Assembly (NCBI RefSeq): GCF_036639235.1
Contig: NZ_JAVWJB010000001.1
Span: forward strand, 62,001-126,000
Reading direction: 5' to 3'
DNA length: 64,000 nt
DNA from: Clostridium_AB sp036639235
Lineage (GTDB): Bacteria > Bacillota > Clostridia > Clostridiales > Caloramatoraceae
Positions 17,263 through 24,778 of this stretch are shown piece after piece. A model generated the notes under the pieces. It was not told the origin of the DNA and did not search any database. It was given only the letters and a program-made list of their open reading frames with translations. Position numbers and translations under genes: made by a program. Numbering within the stretch: position 1 is the first letter of the stretch; each line of letters starts with the position of its first letter.

Positions 17263-17538
17263 ATGCATATATATAGTGTAAGTGGAGTATGTGCTAGAAA
17301 AATAAGATTTAATTGTGAAGATAACAAGATAAAAGATATTAGCTTTGTAGGTGGATGTGATGGAAACCTAAGTGGAATATGTAAGCTTGTTGAGGGAATG
17401 GAAATAGATCAGGTTATAGAAAGATTAAAGGGAATTAGATGTAATAGTAAGTTTACATCATGTCCAGATCAGCTAGCTATGGCACTTGAAGATTATAAAA
17501 CTAACCCAAATAGTGAAGTGTTTGAAATAGTAAAATAA
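17263..17538 (+). CDS. TSCPD domain-containing protein (TIGR03905-type)
   Basis: Protein of 91 residues made of a single TSCPD domain, with conserved GGCDGNLSGICKLVEGM and CNSKFTSCPDQLAMAL segments. The domain resembles the C-terminal region of some ribonucleotide reductases but occurs as a stand-alone protein in many Clostridia. Its biochemical function is not established. There are five Cys (positions about 10, 18, 33, 41 and 60, plus Cys67 in TSCPD), which could bind metal. ATG at 17263 with AAGGCGGG upstream. It is a single-gene unit with its own terminator. Confidence 0.85.
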   Translation: MHIYSVSGVCARKIRFNCEDNKIKDISFVGGCDGNLSGICKLVEGMEIDQVIERLKGIRCNSKFTSCPDQLAMALEDYKTNPNSEVFEIVK

Positions 17539-17567
17539 AAAGGCTACATATTAGTAGCCTTTTTTAT
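17539..17567 (+). terminator. Intrinsic terminator after the TSCPD gene
   Basis: Stem AGGCTAC / GTAGCCT (17541-17547 with 17554-17560) followed by six T. It sits between convergent genes and probably serves only the plus strand. Confidence 0.85.
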
Positions 17568-18146
17568 TATTCTCTTGAGTAGTCAGTAATAAGGCGTTTA
17601 ACAACGTTTGTTATAACGTTGGCCTGTGCAGTTAGTGACATTACAATTAGGAATATAAGGACTCGTTCCTCATCACGGCCTTGAAGGTTGTTTTCCTTAA
17701 GTAAAGCATCTAATAGTTCATGGTTAAGCACTTCGTTTTTAGAAAAGTCCTTAAGAACCTCTGACTGGAATGATGTAAATGCCTTATATGCATTTTCCCA
17801 CGTAATAATATCATCCTCAGGTGTATTTATATGATTAAATGCAAGTGAAAACACCTTTTTAATCTCCTCCTGTGTAAGTAGAGGTCTCATATAGCTTATA
17901 AGGATTAACTGTATAAGATGGGACTCTGAGTATCCACGTTTCTTACCGTTGGTAGGCTTAGATACAACCTCGCTTTTTACGTAGTTTTGGATTATATTAG
18001 TTGTATAATTTTCGTTTTCGATTTTATCATTTAAAAATGTGGTAACCTGTGATAAAAATAAATCATAGTTTGGTATATCATCATATGAGATAATACTAGA
18101 TTCAGTCATCTCATTTATTATCTTACTTAAAGAATCAGTTGTAAAT
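17567..18146 (-). CDS. DUF1836 domain-containing protein, N-terminus lost in assembly gap
   Basis: The reading frame runs from the N gap to a TAA at 17567, about 193 codons. The segment KKRGYSESHLIQLILISYMRPLLTQEEIKKVF is typical of DUF1836 proteins, whose N-terminal half is thought to be a winged-helix-like DNA-binding fold. The C-terminal half here is helical (LNHELLDALLKENNLQGRDEERVLIFLIVMSLTAQANVITNVVKRLI). Function is unknown; a transcription factor role is plausible from the fold only. The true start is in, or beyond, the 100-N run. Confidence 0.75.
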
Positions 18147-18246
18147 NNNNNNNNNNNNNNNNNNNNNNNNNNNNNNNNNNNNNNNNNNNNNNNNNNNNNN
18201 NNNNNNNNNNNNNNNNNNNNNNNNNNNNNNNNNNNNNNNNNNNNNN
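18147..18246. other. Assembly gap (100 N)
   Basis: Exactly 100 N, the conventional placeholder for a gap of unknown length. It removes the 5' end of the DUF1836 gene and the 5' part of the YbjQ-like gene, so both promoters are missing. Confidence 0.99.
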
Positions 18247-18390
18247 GAAGGTGCACTTGATGAAATCAAAAGAAGAGCAGCTATGGTTGGTGCTAATGCA
18301 ATAGTAGGTATTAAGATAGACTATGAAACACTTGGTCAATCAGGAATGCTTATGGTTACAGCATCAGGTACAGCGGTATACATTGATTAA
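18247..18390 (+). CDS. YbjQ/UPF0145 family protein, C-terminal part only
   Basis: The 47 codons after the gap read EGALDEIKRRAAMVGANAIV, then GIKIDYETLG and TASGTAVYID, then stop. This is the C-terminal half of the YbjQ-type putative heavy-metal-binding domain (normally about 105 residues). The conserved GANAIVGIKIDYE segment supports the assignment. The N-terminal half is in the assembly gap, so whether the gene is intact cannot be judged. It lies 96 nt upstream of floA, and no terminator hairpin is obvious between them. Confidence 0.8.
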   Translation, partial: EGALDEIKRRAAMVGANAIVGIKIDYETLGQSGMLMVTASGTAVYID

Positions 18391-18486
18391 TATATGTATA
18401 ATGTATTAATTTATTTTAAATCATAATAAAAAGTAAATTTTAAAGTACACTATAATGTAATAAAATAAATTTTTGGAGGTATTATT

Positions 18487-19494
18487 ATGGACCCATCATT
18501 AATAGGTATGATAGCGATAGCTATAATTGGCTTAGTAGTTATTATTTCAATACTAACACTCGTTCCAGTAGGGCTTTGGATTTCAGCTATAGCTGCAAAT
18601 GTTAAGGTTAGTTTATTTACACTTATTGGTATGAAGCTTCGTCGTGTACCACCAGCTAAAATAGTTAATCCTTTAATTAAGGCAGTTAAGGCTGGTGTAG
18701 AATCAAGTACAGATAAATTAGAAGCACACTACCTAGCAGGTGGTAATGTTGATAGAGTTGTTGATGCACTTATAGCATCACAAAGAGCTGGAATAACACT
18801 TAATTTTGAAAGAGCAGCAGCAATAGACCTTGCAGGTCGTGATGTGCTTCAAGCTGTACAAATGAGTGTTAACCCAAAGGTTATAGAAACTCCTAATGTA
18901 TCAGCAGTTGCAAATGACGGTATTGAACTTATTGTTAAGGCAAGGATTACTGTAAGAGCTAATATAGATAGACTTGTAGGTGGAGCTGGTGAACAGACTA
19001 TTCTTGCAAGGGTTGGAGAAGGAATTGTAACTACTGTTGGTAGTTCAAAGAGTCATAAGGAAGTTCTTGAGAACCCTGATAGGGTATCAGAAACAGTTCT
19101 TAATAAGGCACTAGACTCTGGAACAGCATTTGAAATTCTTTCAATAGATGTTGCAGATGTAGATATAGGACGTAATATTGGTGCACAGCTTCAAACAGAC
19201 CAGGCAGAGGCTGATAAGAGAATAGCCCAGGCTAGAGCTGAAGAAAGACGTGTAATGGGTATTGCAAGGGAACAGGAAATGAAGGCTAAGGTTCAAGAAA
19301 TGAGGGCTAAGGTTGTAGAATCTGAGGCTGAGGTTCCACTGGCACTTGCAGAGGCTTTAAGAAATGGCAAAATGAGTGCTATGGATTATTTTAATCTGAA
19401 AAATCTTATGGCAGATACAACAATGAGAGAGTCAATAGCTAAGGAAACTAGCTCAGTTGATGAGGAAACAGAAAATAATAAACCAGAGAAGTAG
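18487..19494 (+). CDS. floA: Flotillin-like protein FloA (SPFH/PHB domain)
   Basis: Membrane scaffold protein of functional membrane microdomains. The 335 residues match the FloA length. A hydrophobic N-terminal hairpin (MIAIAIIGLVVIISILTLVPVGLWISAI) is followed by VKVSLFTLIGMKLRRVPP, the SPFH core with RADIVGGA-type segment (ARITVRANIDRLVGGAGEQTILARVGEGIV), and a C-terminal coiled-coil rich in Ala/Glu/Arg (AEADKRIAQARAEERRVMGIAREQEMKAK). Strong TTGGAGG upstream. The next gene, 8 nt downstream, encodes a small membrane-anchored protein where other Firmicutes may carry NfeD partners. Confidence 0.94.
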   Translation: MDPSLIGMIAIAIIGLVVIISILTLVPVGLWISAIAANVKVSLFTLIGMKLRRVPPAKIVNPLIKAVKAGVESSTDKLEAHYLAGGNVDRVVDALIASQRAGITLNFERAAAIDLAGRDVLQAVQMSVNPKVIETPNVSAVANDGIELIVKARITVRANIDRLVGGAGEQTILARVGEGIVTTVGSSKSHKEVLENPDRVSETVLNKALDSGTAFEILSIDVADVDIGRNIGAQLQTDQAEADKRIAQARAEERRVMGIAREQEMKAKVQEMRAKVVESEAEVPLALAEALRNGKMSAMDYFNLKNLMADTTMRESIAKETSSVDEETENNKPEK

Positions 19495-19502
19495 GTGAGG
19501 GT

Positions 19503-19931
19503 ATGGACTTTACATTACTAGTGGTGATTATAGGTGTAGTTGGTTATTTATACGATATGTTCAGCAGTGCTGCTAAGGAAGGCGACAAAAAAGCAAGGCA
19601 GTATAAAGAGCAGCAACTATCAAGTTTAAAAGTAGACGAGTTTGATATTATGGATAGCCCCCCTATTCATATAGATACGGAAGTGAAAAAGAAAAAGAAG
19701 AAAAAATCGAAGATTAAAGAGGCTATAGATAAACCCTATAATAAGGAGAAGGTAGTCTATAATGAAAAGGTAGTAAAAACCCTTAACTACACAATAGGAA
19801 ATGGTTATGCTGAGGATGATGCACCTCCTAAAAAGAGGGTGAAAAAGAATCCATTTAACTACACTAAAAATCCTATAGCAAATGCAGTAATTGCATCGGA
19901 GATACTTTCAAAACCTAAATGTAAAATATAA
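19503..19931 (+). CDS. Small membrane-anchored Lys-rich protein next to floA, function unknown
   Basis: Not recognised as a named family. The 142 residues have one N-terminal transmembrane segment (about residues 3-20, FTLLVVIIGVVGYLYDMF). A strongly basic stretch follows (VKKKKKKKSKIKEAIDK, about 60-76), then a second basic cluster (PPKKRVKKNPFNY), and a conserved-looking C-terminus NAVIASEILSKPKCKI. The C-terminal 'SEIL-x-x-PK' pattern resembles a short motif that ends several small Firmicute membrane proteins; this is recollection, not a search result. It is separated from floA by 8 nt and has GTGAGGG before the ATG, so the two are surely co-transcribed. It could be a FloA-associated factor in place of NfeD. 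Confidence 0.75.
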   Translation: MDFTLLVVIIGVVGYLYDMFSSAAKEGDKKARQYKEQQLSSLKVDEFDIMDSPPIHIDTEVKKKKKKKSKIKEAIDKPYNKEKVVYNEKVVKTLNYTIGNGYAEDDAPPKKRVKKNPFNYTKNPIANAVIASEILSKPKCKI

Positions 19932-19933
19932 TT

Positions 19934-19963
19934 AAAGCAGTATAGCATTAGCTATACTGCTTT
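19934..19963. terminator. Bidirectional hairpin between the floA operon and the BusR-like gene
   Basis: Perfect 13-bp stem AAAGCAGTATAGC / GCTATACTGCTTT with a 4-nt loop, between convergent genes. T-rich sequence is short on either side. Confidence 0.65.
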
Positions 19964-19964
19964 G

Positions 19965-20591
19965 TTAGTTAGGGAATTTAATAAATTCTTCAATAGTAGT
20001 TTCTTGATCCAGCTTACTTACAACAATAATAACATCATTTTTTTCAAACTTAATATATGGTCCAGGTGAAATAATAGTTTGGTTATTACGAATTAAACCA
20101 ATAACAGTACCACCAGTATGTTGCCAAAACATTGTCTCTGTAAGTGTCTTTCCAACTAAGTGTGAAGAAACAGGTATTTTAAACTCAAGTGGAGTTATAA
20201 TTGGGCTTGATTGAAGTCTATTAGAGTAGTCTATTATCTTTGTTACAGTATTATAAGCTTCATTTTCTAGAAATCTTATGTCTTCAAATATACTTATTAG
20301 ATTTTTTTTATATTTAATAAGGTTTCCAACAGAACTATGCTTATCAATAAACCTTATTGCATTTTCTTTGGAAATAATCTTGCTTCCAGATCCTTTAATG
20401 GTTTTTATTACACCTATATCTTCTAATACTTTAAGGCCCCTGCGAATAGTTTCAGGAGAAACATTGTATTTTCCAGCAAGTGAACTTCTACCACTTATAG
20501 TATCTCCTTCTTTCAAGGTGCCTGATTTAATAAGGTTTGCAATGTCTATAGCAATTCTTTGATATATAGGTGTTACTTCAAGTATACTCAT
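19965..20591 (-). CDS. busR: BusR-like regulator: GntR winged helix plus C-terminal RCK_C domain
   Basis: Predicted repressor of the divergent osmoprotectant transporter. The N-terminal 70 residues are a GntR helix-turn-helix (PIYQRIAIDIANLIKSGTLKEG, then YNVSPETIRRGLKVLEDIGVIKTIKGSGS). A short coiled linker (about 85-125) and an RCK_C/TrkA_C domain at the C-terminus follow (FKIPVSSHLVGKTLTET to ISPGPYIKFEKNDVIIVVS). This GntR-RCK_C architecture is that of BusR in streptococci and lactococci, where the RCK_C domain binds cyclic di-AMP and the protein represses a betaine transporter operon. I chose the ATG at 20591, behind GGAGGG, over an in-frame ATG 11 codons upstream because the GntR domain starts right after it. 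Ligand and targets are inference. Confidence 0.82.
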   Translation of the reverse strand: MSILEVTPIYQRIAIDIANLIKSGTLKEGDTISGRSSLAGKYNVSPETIRRGLKVLEDIGVIKTIKGSGSKIISKENAIRFIDKHSSVGNLIKYKKNLISIFEDIRFLENEAYNTVTKIIDYSNRLQSSPIITPLEFKIPVSSHLVGKTLTETMFWQHTGGTVIGLIRNNQTIISPGPYIKFEKNDVIIVVSKLDQETTIEEFIKFPN

Positions 20592-20677
20592 AGTCCCTCC
20601 ATGTATGGTTATATAGTTATACACTAATTATATACTAATAATTTAAAATATTCATCAGTATTTATATAGTTAGGAAA

Positions 20678-20749
20678 ACATACAACCTTTGACTTTTTGA
20701 CAAGTTGTATGTTAAGGTTATATACAACTTGTAATATTTCAGCAAGTTG
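20678..20749 (+). promoter_or_regulatory. Osmoprotectant operon promoter with clustered operator half-sites
   Basis: Promoter TTGACA (20697-20702), 16 nt, TATATA (20719-20724). An 11-bp inverted repeat ACAAGTTGTAT (20700-20710) / ATACAACTTGT (20722-20732) straddles the -35 to -10 region. A further reversed half-site ACATACAAC lies at 20678-20686 and a forward CAAGTTG at 20743-20749. Four copies of one half-site around a core promoter fit a repressor operator, most simply for the divergent BusR-like protein. Confidence 0.72.
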
Positions 20750-20771
20750 GAGATTTTAAAGGGGGAATTAT

Positions 20772-21905
20772 ATGATAGAAATAAGGGATTTATGTAAAAG
20801 TTTTAAATTTCAAAATGTGCTTAATAATATTAATTTGAAAATTAATAAAGGTGAAATATTTGTTCTAGTTGGAGCAAGTGGGTGTGGTAAGACAACTATA
20901 CTTAAGATGATAAATAAGCTTGAGACTCCAACGAGTGGAGATATCCTTATTAATGGTGAGAGTATATATATAAAAGATACAGTAAAACTAAGAAGAGGTA
21001 TAGGATATGTAATACAGCAAACAGGACTCTTTCCTCATATGACGGTAAGAGAGAATATTGAGCTTGTATCAAAATTAGAAGGAAAAAGTCAAGATGATTT
21101 ATATAATAAGACAATTGAGTTGTTAAATATGGTTGGATTAGATCCATACGAATATATGGATAGATATCCATCAGAGTTAAGCGGAGGTCAGCAACAAAGG
21201 GTTGGAGTTGCTAGAGCCTTTGCACTAGATGCAGATGTAATATTAATGGACGAGCCTTTCAGCGCATTAGACCCAATAACAAGATCAGAACTTCAAGACC
21301 AGCTTTTCTTTATTCAGCAAGAATTGAAAAAAACAATAATATTTGTAACTCATGATATGGATGAGGCAATAAAGCTTGCATCAAGAATGTGTATATTAAA
21401 AGAAGGAAAAATTCTTCAAATAGGAACTCCTTATGATATTCTTAGAAATCCACAAAGTAGTTATGTAGAAGACTTTGTTGGTCAAAATAGATTTTGGGCT
21501 GAACCAGAACTTATTAAGGCACGGGATATTATGATTACAGGAGTTGTAAAGGGAAGTCTTAACTATACTGTATTACAGGCTATCGATATTATGAGAGGTA
21601 AAAAGGTTGATACATTAGTAATTACTGATAAAAATAGTACTTATATAGGAATGGTAACACTTAAAGAGCTAAAAGGTATTTTTAATAAGGAACTTTTTAT
21701 TAAGGATATTGTTATTAAAGATATTGAAGCAATAGATTCTAGTGAGATACTTACAAATATAATAAACAAATTTAACTCTAATAAAATTGGATGTCTTCCA
21801 GTTATACAAGACAATAAGATTCAGGGACTAATAACTAAGTCAACTCTTTTATCTGTATTAGCAAATCAATTAGATGAAGGAGGTAATTTAAATGAACTTA
21901 ATTAA
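20772..21905 (+). CDS. opuCA: Glycine betaine/carnitine/choline ABC transporter ATP-binding protein with CBS domains
   Basis: ATPase subunit of an OpuC-type osmoprotectant importer. In 377 residues the Walker A is GASGCGKTT (34-42), the signature is LSGGQQQRVGVARAF, Walker B is VILMDEP, and the H-loop is FVTHDMDEA. After about residue 250 two CBS motifs follow (ARDIMITGVVKGS to GMVTLKELKG, and FIKDIVIKDIEAIDSSEI to QGLITKSTLLSVL). CBS domains of OpuCA proteins bind cyclic di-AMP in some Firmicutes. The 3' end overlaps the next gene by 14 nt. It is transcribed divergently from the BusR-like gene through the operator-covered promoter. Confidence 0.93.
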   Translation: MIEIRDLCKSFKFQNVLNNINLKINKGEIFVLVGASGCGKTTILKMINKLETPTSGDILINGESIYIKDTVKLRRGIGYVIQQTGLFPHMTVRENIELVSKLEGKSQDDLYNKTIELLNMVGLDPYEYMDRYPSELSGGQQQRVGVARAFALDADVILMDEPFSALDPITRSELQDQLFFIQQELKKTIIFVTHDMDEAIKLASRMCILKEGKILQIGTPYDILRNPQSSYVEDFVGQNRFWAEPELIKARDIMITGVVKGSLNYTVLQAIDIMRGKKVDTLVITDKNSTYIGMVTLKELKGIFNKELFIKDIVIKDIEAIDSSEILTNIINKFNSNKIGCLPVIQDNKIQGLITKSTLLSVLANQLDEGGNLNELN

Positions 21906-23454
21906 CTCTTTTATAAGCAATATTGATCAAATAGGAAGTCTTTTTATTCAGCATATAGGACTAACACTTATAGCAGTAGTAATTGCAGTAATAGTTGGGG
22001 TCCCAATAGGAATATTAATTACCAAAAATGAAAAGCTATCTAAAAGTGTAATAATGGTTGCAAATACTGTTCAAGCAGTACCATCACTTGCCCTACTTGG
22101 GTTTTTAATTCCTCTATTAGGTATAGGTAGTGTACCAGCAATTGTAATGGTAGTGTTGTACTCACTTCTTCCAATTATAAAAAATACCTATACAGGTATA
22201 ATGAGTATTTCACCTGATATAATAGAGTGTGCTAAGGGAATAGGACTTACTAATAATCAAATATTAAGAATGATTAAGATTCCATTAGCTATGCCAATTA
22301 TTATGGCAGGTATTAGAATTGCTGCAGTTACTGCAGTAGGGCTTATGACTATAGCTGCATTTATAGGTGCAGGGGGACTTGGTTATCTTGTATTTACAGG
22401 AATACAAACAGTTGATAACAATTTAATACTTCAAGGTGCAATACCAGCTGCACTGCTAGCCCTTGCAATTGACTTTTTAGTTGCAAGGATTGAAAAGTGG
22501 GTTACACCAAGTGGTATAAAAGACTCTAAAGGAATTATCTCTAGAAAAAAGAAAATGGGCAAAAACACAAAAAGGGGTATATGTATAGTACTTGTTGTAG
22601 CTCTTATAGGAAGTGGGTTTGTATATTTTAATAAATCTAACAAGGAAGTAATAAGTATAGGTTCTAAGAACTTTACGGAGCAATTAATTTTAGGAAATAT
22701 GTATGCTGACCTTGTAGAGGCACATACTGATTTAAGGGTAGATAGAAAGTTAAACCTTGGAGGAACAGATATTGCATTTAAAGCCCTTAATTCTGGAGAA
22801 ATAGATATGTATGTAGATTATACAGGAACATACTTTATAAACGTTATGGACCAGGATATGATAAAGGATCCAGAGAAGCTTTATGATATTGTTAAGAAAT
22901 CAGCTAAGGAAAAGCATAATATAGAAATATTAGACCCAATAGGATTTAATAATACCTATGGGATTGCTGTTAAGAGAGGGTTTGCAGAAAAGAATAACCT
23001 AAAAACAATAACGGATCTTAAGAAGTATTCTAAGGATTTAATAATATCCCCTACAATGGAATTTACAAATAGAGATGATGGTCTTAAGGGAATAGAAGAA
23101 ACATATAACTTAAGATTTAATAAAGTTTTACCTGTAGATGGTGGACTTCGATATAAGGCATTAGAAAGTAATGAGTGTCAAGTAATTGACGCGTTTACAA
23201 CAGATGGGCTTTTAAGAGCTTTTGATTTAGTTGTATTAGAAGATGATAAATTCTTCTTTCCAGATTATAGTGCTGTTCCATTTGTTAATGGAGAAAGTGC
23301 AAAAAGATATCCGGAGATTATAGAAGTATTTAATAAGTTATCTGGGATGATAGATGAAAAAACAATGATTGAACTAAATTATAAGGTAGATAAATTATCT
23401 GAAAAGCCTAAGGATGTAGCAAGACAATTCTTAGAGGAAAAAGGTTTAATATAG
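21892..23454 (+). CDS. Osmoprotectant ABC transporter permease fused to substrate-binding protein (OpuCB-OpuCC type)
   Basis: Fusion of permease and binding protein in 520 residues. The N-terminal 210 residues form an ABC permease with about six helices and the EAA-like loop (ECAKGIGLTNNQILRMIKIPLAMP). After a basic loop and a further transmembrane segment (GICIVLVVALIGSGFVYF, about 228-245) there is an OpuAC/OsmF-type binding domain (GSKNFTEQLILGNMYADL, NLGGTDIAFKALNSGEIDMYVDYTGTYF). The binding domain is therefore tethered outside the membrane. Ligands in the family are glycine betaine, carnitine, choline or proline betaine; the exact one cannot be read. The 14-nt overlap with the ATPase gene indicates tight coupling. 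Confidence 0.93.
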   Translation: MNLINSFISNIDQIGSLFIQHIGLTLIAVVIAVIVGVPIGILITKNEKLSKSVIMVANTVQAVPSLALLGFLIPLLGIGSVPAIVMVVLYSLLPIIKNTYTGIMSISPDIIECAKGIGLTNNQILRMIKIPLAMPIIMAGIRIAAVTAVGLMTIAAFIGAGGLGYLVFTGIQTVDNNLILQGAIPAALLALAIDFLVARIEKWVTPSGIKDSKGIISRKKKMGKNTKRGICIVLVVALIGSGFVYFNKSNKEVISIGSKNFTEQLILGNMYADLVEAHTDLRVDRKLNLGGTDIAFKALNSGEIDMYVDYTGTYFINVMDQDMIKDPEKLYDIVKKSAKEKHNIEILDPIGFNNTYGIAVKRGFAEKNNLKTITDLKKYSKDLIISPTMEFTNRDDGLKGIEETYNLRFNKVLPVDGGLRYKALESNECQVIDAFTTDGLLRAFDLVVLEDDKFFFPDYSAVPFVNGESAKRYPEIIEVFNKLSGMIDEKTMIELNYKVDKLSEKPKDVARQFLEEKGLI

Positions 23455-23456
23455 AA

Positions 23457-23496
23457 AAAAAGATCTCATTTTATTTTAAAATGAGATCTTTTTTTA
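23457..23496 (+). terminator. Intrinsic terminator after the osmoprotectant operon
   Basis: Stem AGATCTCATTTTA / TAAAATGAGATCT with a 3-nt loop, flanked by A and T runs (seven T downstream). Confidence 0.92.
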
Positions 23497-23597
23497 TCAT
23501 ATTTTAGTAAGGTTGATAAGTATAATATATTAGTATTTTATTTAGCACTATCTAAATAAAAAATATTTTCAGCTAAGCTGATATAGGGGGTAAAAAA

Positions 23598-24713
23598 TTG
23601 AAAAAGTTAATTTCATTTTTTCTGGTATTAACCTTAACACTATCAATTGCAGTTATTTCTGTAGGTTGTTCTAGTACCAAAGAAACTGGTACTAAAGGTG
23701 AAGGGTATGAAATTGCACTTGTTACTGATGTTGGGGATATAGATGACAAGTCATTTAATCAGGGTGCATGGGAAGGCGTTGAAAAATACGCTAAGGATAA
23801 TGGTAAAACATATAAGTATTATAAGCCGGTAGAAAAATCAGATACAGCCTATATTTCTTCAATAGATCAGGCTATTAAAGCTGGTGCTAAAATAGTTGTT
23901 TGTCCAGGATACTTATTTGAGGTTCCTGTATTTAAGAGTCAATCAAAGTATAAGGATGTTAAGTTTATAATACTTGATGGAGTTCCAAATGATGGAGTTA
24001 GAACCTCAGATAAGCAGCCAACATTTAAAACCGAGGAAAATACCCAAGCAATTCTTTATGCTGAAGAGGAAGCAGGATTCCTAGCAGGTTATGCTGCTGT
24101 TAAGGATGGTTACAAAAACCTTGGATTTATGGGTGGAGTTGCACTACCTGCTGTAGTTAAGTTTGGATATGGATATCTTCAAGGTGCAGATGTTGCAGCT
24201 AAGGAACTTGGTCTTAAAAAGGGAGATATTAAGGTAGATTACACATATGTGGGTAACTTTTTAGCAACTCCAGAGAATATGGCTAAGGCATCATCATGGT
24301 ATAACGATGGTACAGAATTAATATTCGCTTGTGGTGGAGCTGTTGGTAACTCAGTTATGAAGGCAGCAGAAACAGCAGGAAAATCAGTTATTGGTGTTGA
24401 CGTAGACCAAAGTGCAGAATCAAAAACAGTTATAACTTCAGCTATGAAAAACCTTAGAAAATCAGTTTATGACGCAGTAGATAGTCACTATAAAGGAAGC
24501 TTTATAGGTGGAAAGACTGTAGTTTTTGATGTAAAGGTTGAAGGAGTAGGACTTCCATTTGAAAACTCTAAGTTTAAAACTTTTAATAAGGAATCATATA
24601 ACAGTATTTATGAAAAATTAGTTAAGGGAGAATTTAAGATTAAGAAGGATACAGATGCTAAGGATGTTTCAGAACTTAATTTAGAAATTGTTAATGTTAA
24701 CCTTATAAAATAA
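23598..24713 (+). CDS. BMP-family lipoprotein, substrate-binding protein of a nucleoside-type ABC importer
   Basis: Extracytoplasmic lipoprotein of the Bmp/Med/PnrA family, which binds purine nucleosides in characterised members. In 371 residues there is a lipoprotein signal peptide with lipobox VISVGC (Cys24). The BMP domain follows: IALVTDVGDIDDKSFNQGAWEGVEKYAKD, EEEAGFLAGYAAVKDG, FGYGYLQGADVAA, ACGGAVGNSVMKAA and VIGVDVDQSAES. The start is TTG at 23598 with GGGGG 8 nt upstream. Genes for two permeases and a duplicated ATPase follow on the same strand, the NupNOPQ arrangement known from Bacillus. Nucleoside specificity is inferred from family and neighbourhood. Confidence 0.92.
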   Translation: MKKLISFFLVLTLTLSIAVISVGCSSTKETGTKGEGYEIALVTDVGDIDDKSFNQGAWEGVEKYAKDNGKTYKYYKPVEKSDTAYISSIDQAIKAGAKIVVCPGYLFEVPVFKSQSKYKDVKFIILDGVPNDGVRTSDKQPTFKTEENTQAILYAEEEAGFLAGYAAVKDGYKNLGFMGGVALPAVVKFGYGYLQGADVAAKELGLKKGDIKVDYTYVGNFLATPENMAKASSWYNDGTELIFACGGAVGNSVMKAAETAGKSVIGVDVDQSAESKTVITSAMKNLRKSVYDAVDSHYKGSFIGGKTVVFDVKVEGVGLPFENSKFKTFNKESYNSIYEKLVKGEFKIKKDTDAKDVSELNLEIVNVNLIK

Positions 24714-24718
24714 TAAAA

Positions 24719-24749
24719 TGCAGGCTGCTTGAATATTCAGCAGCCTGCA
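24719..24749 (+). repeat. Strong intercistronic hairpin without a T tract
   Basis: Perfect 11-bp GC-rich stem TGCAGGCTGCT / AGCAGCCTGCA between the lipoprotein gene and the ATPase gene. No poly-T follows (ACTTGTTAAGG). It is better read as an mRNA 3' stabiliser or partial terminator that keeps binding protein in excess of the transporter than as an operon end. Confidence 0.65.
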
Positions 24750-24778
24750 ACTTGTTAAGGTGAAAGGGGGGAATTTAA

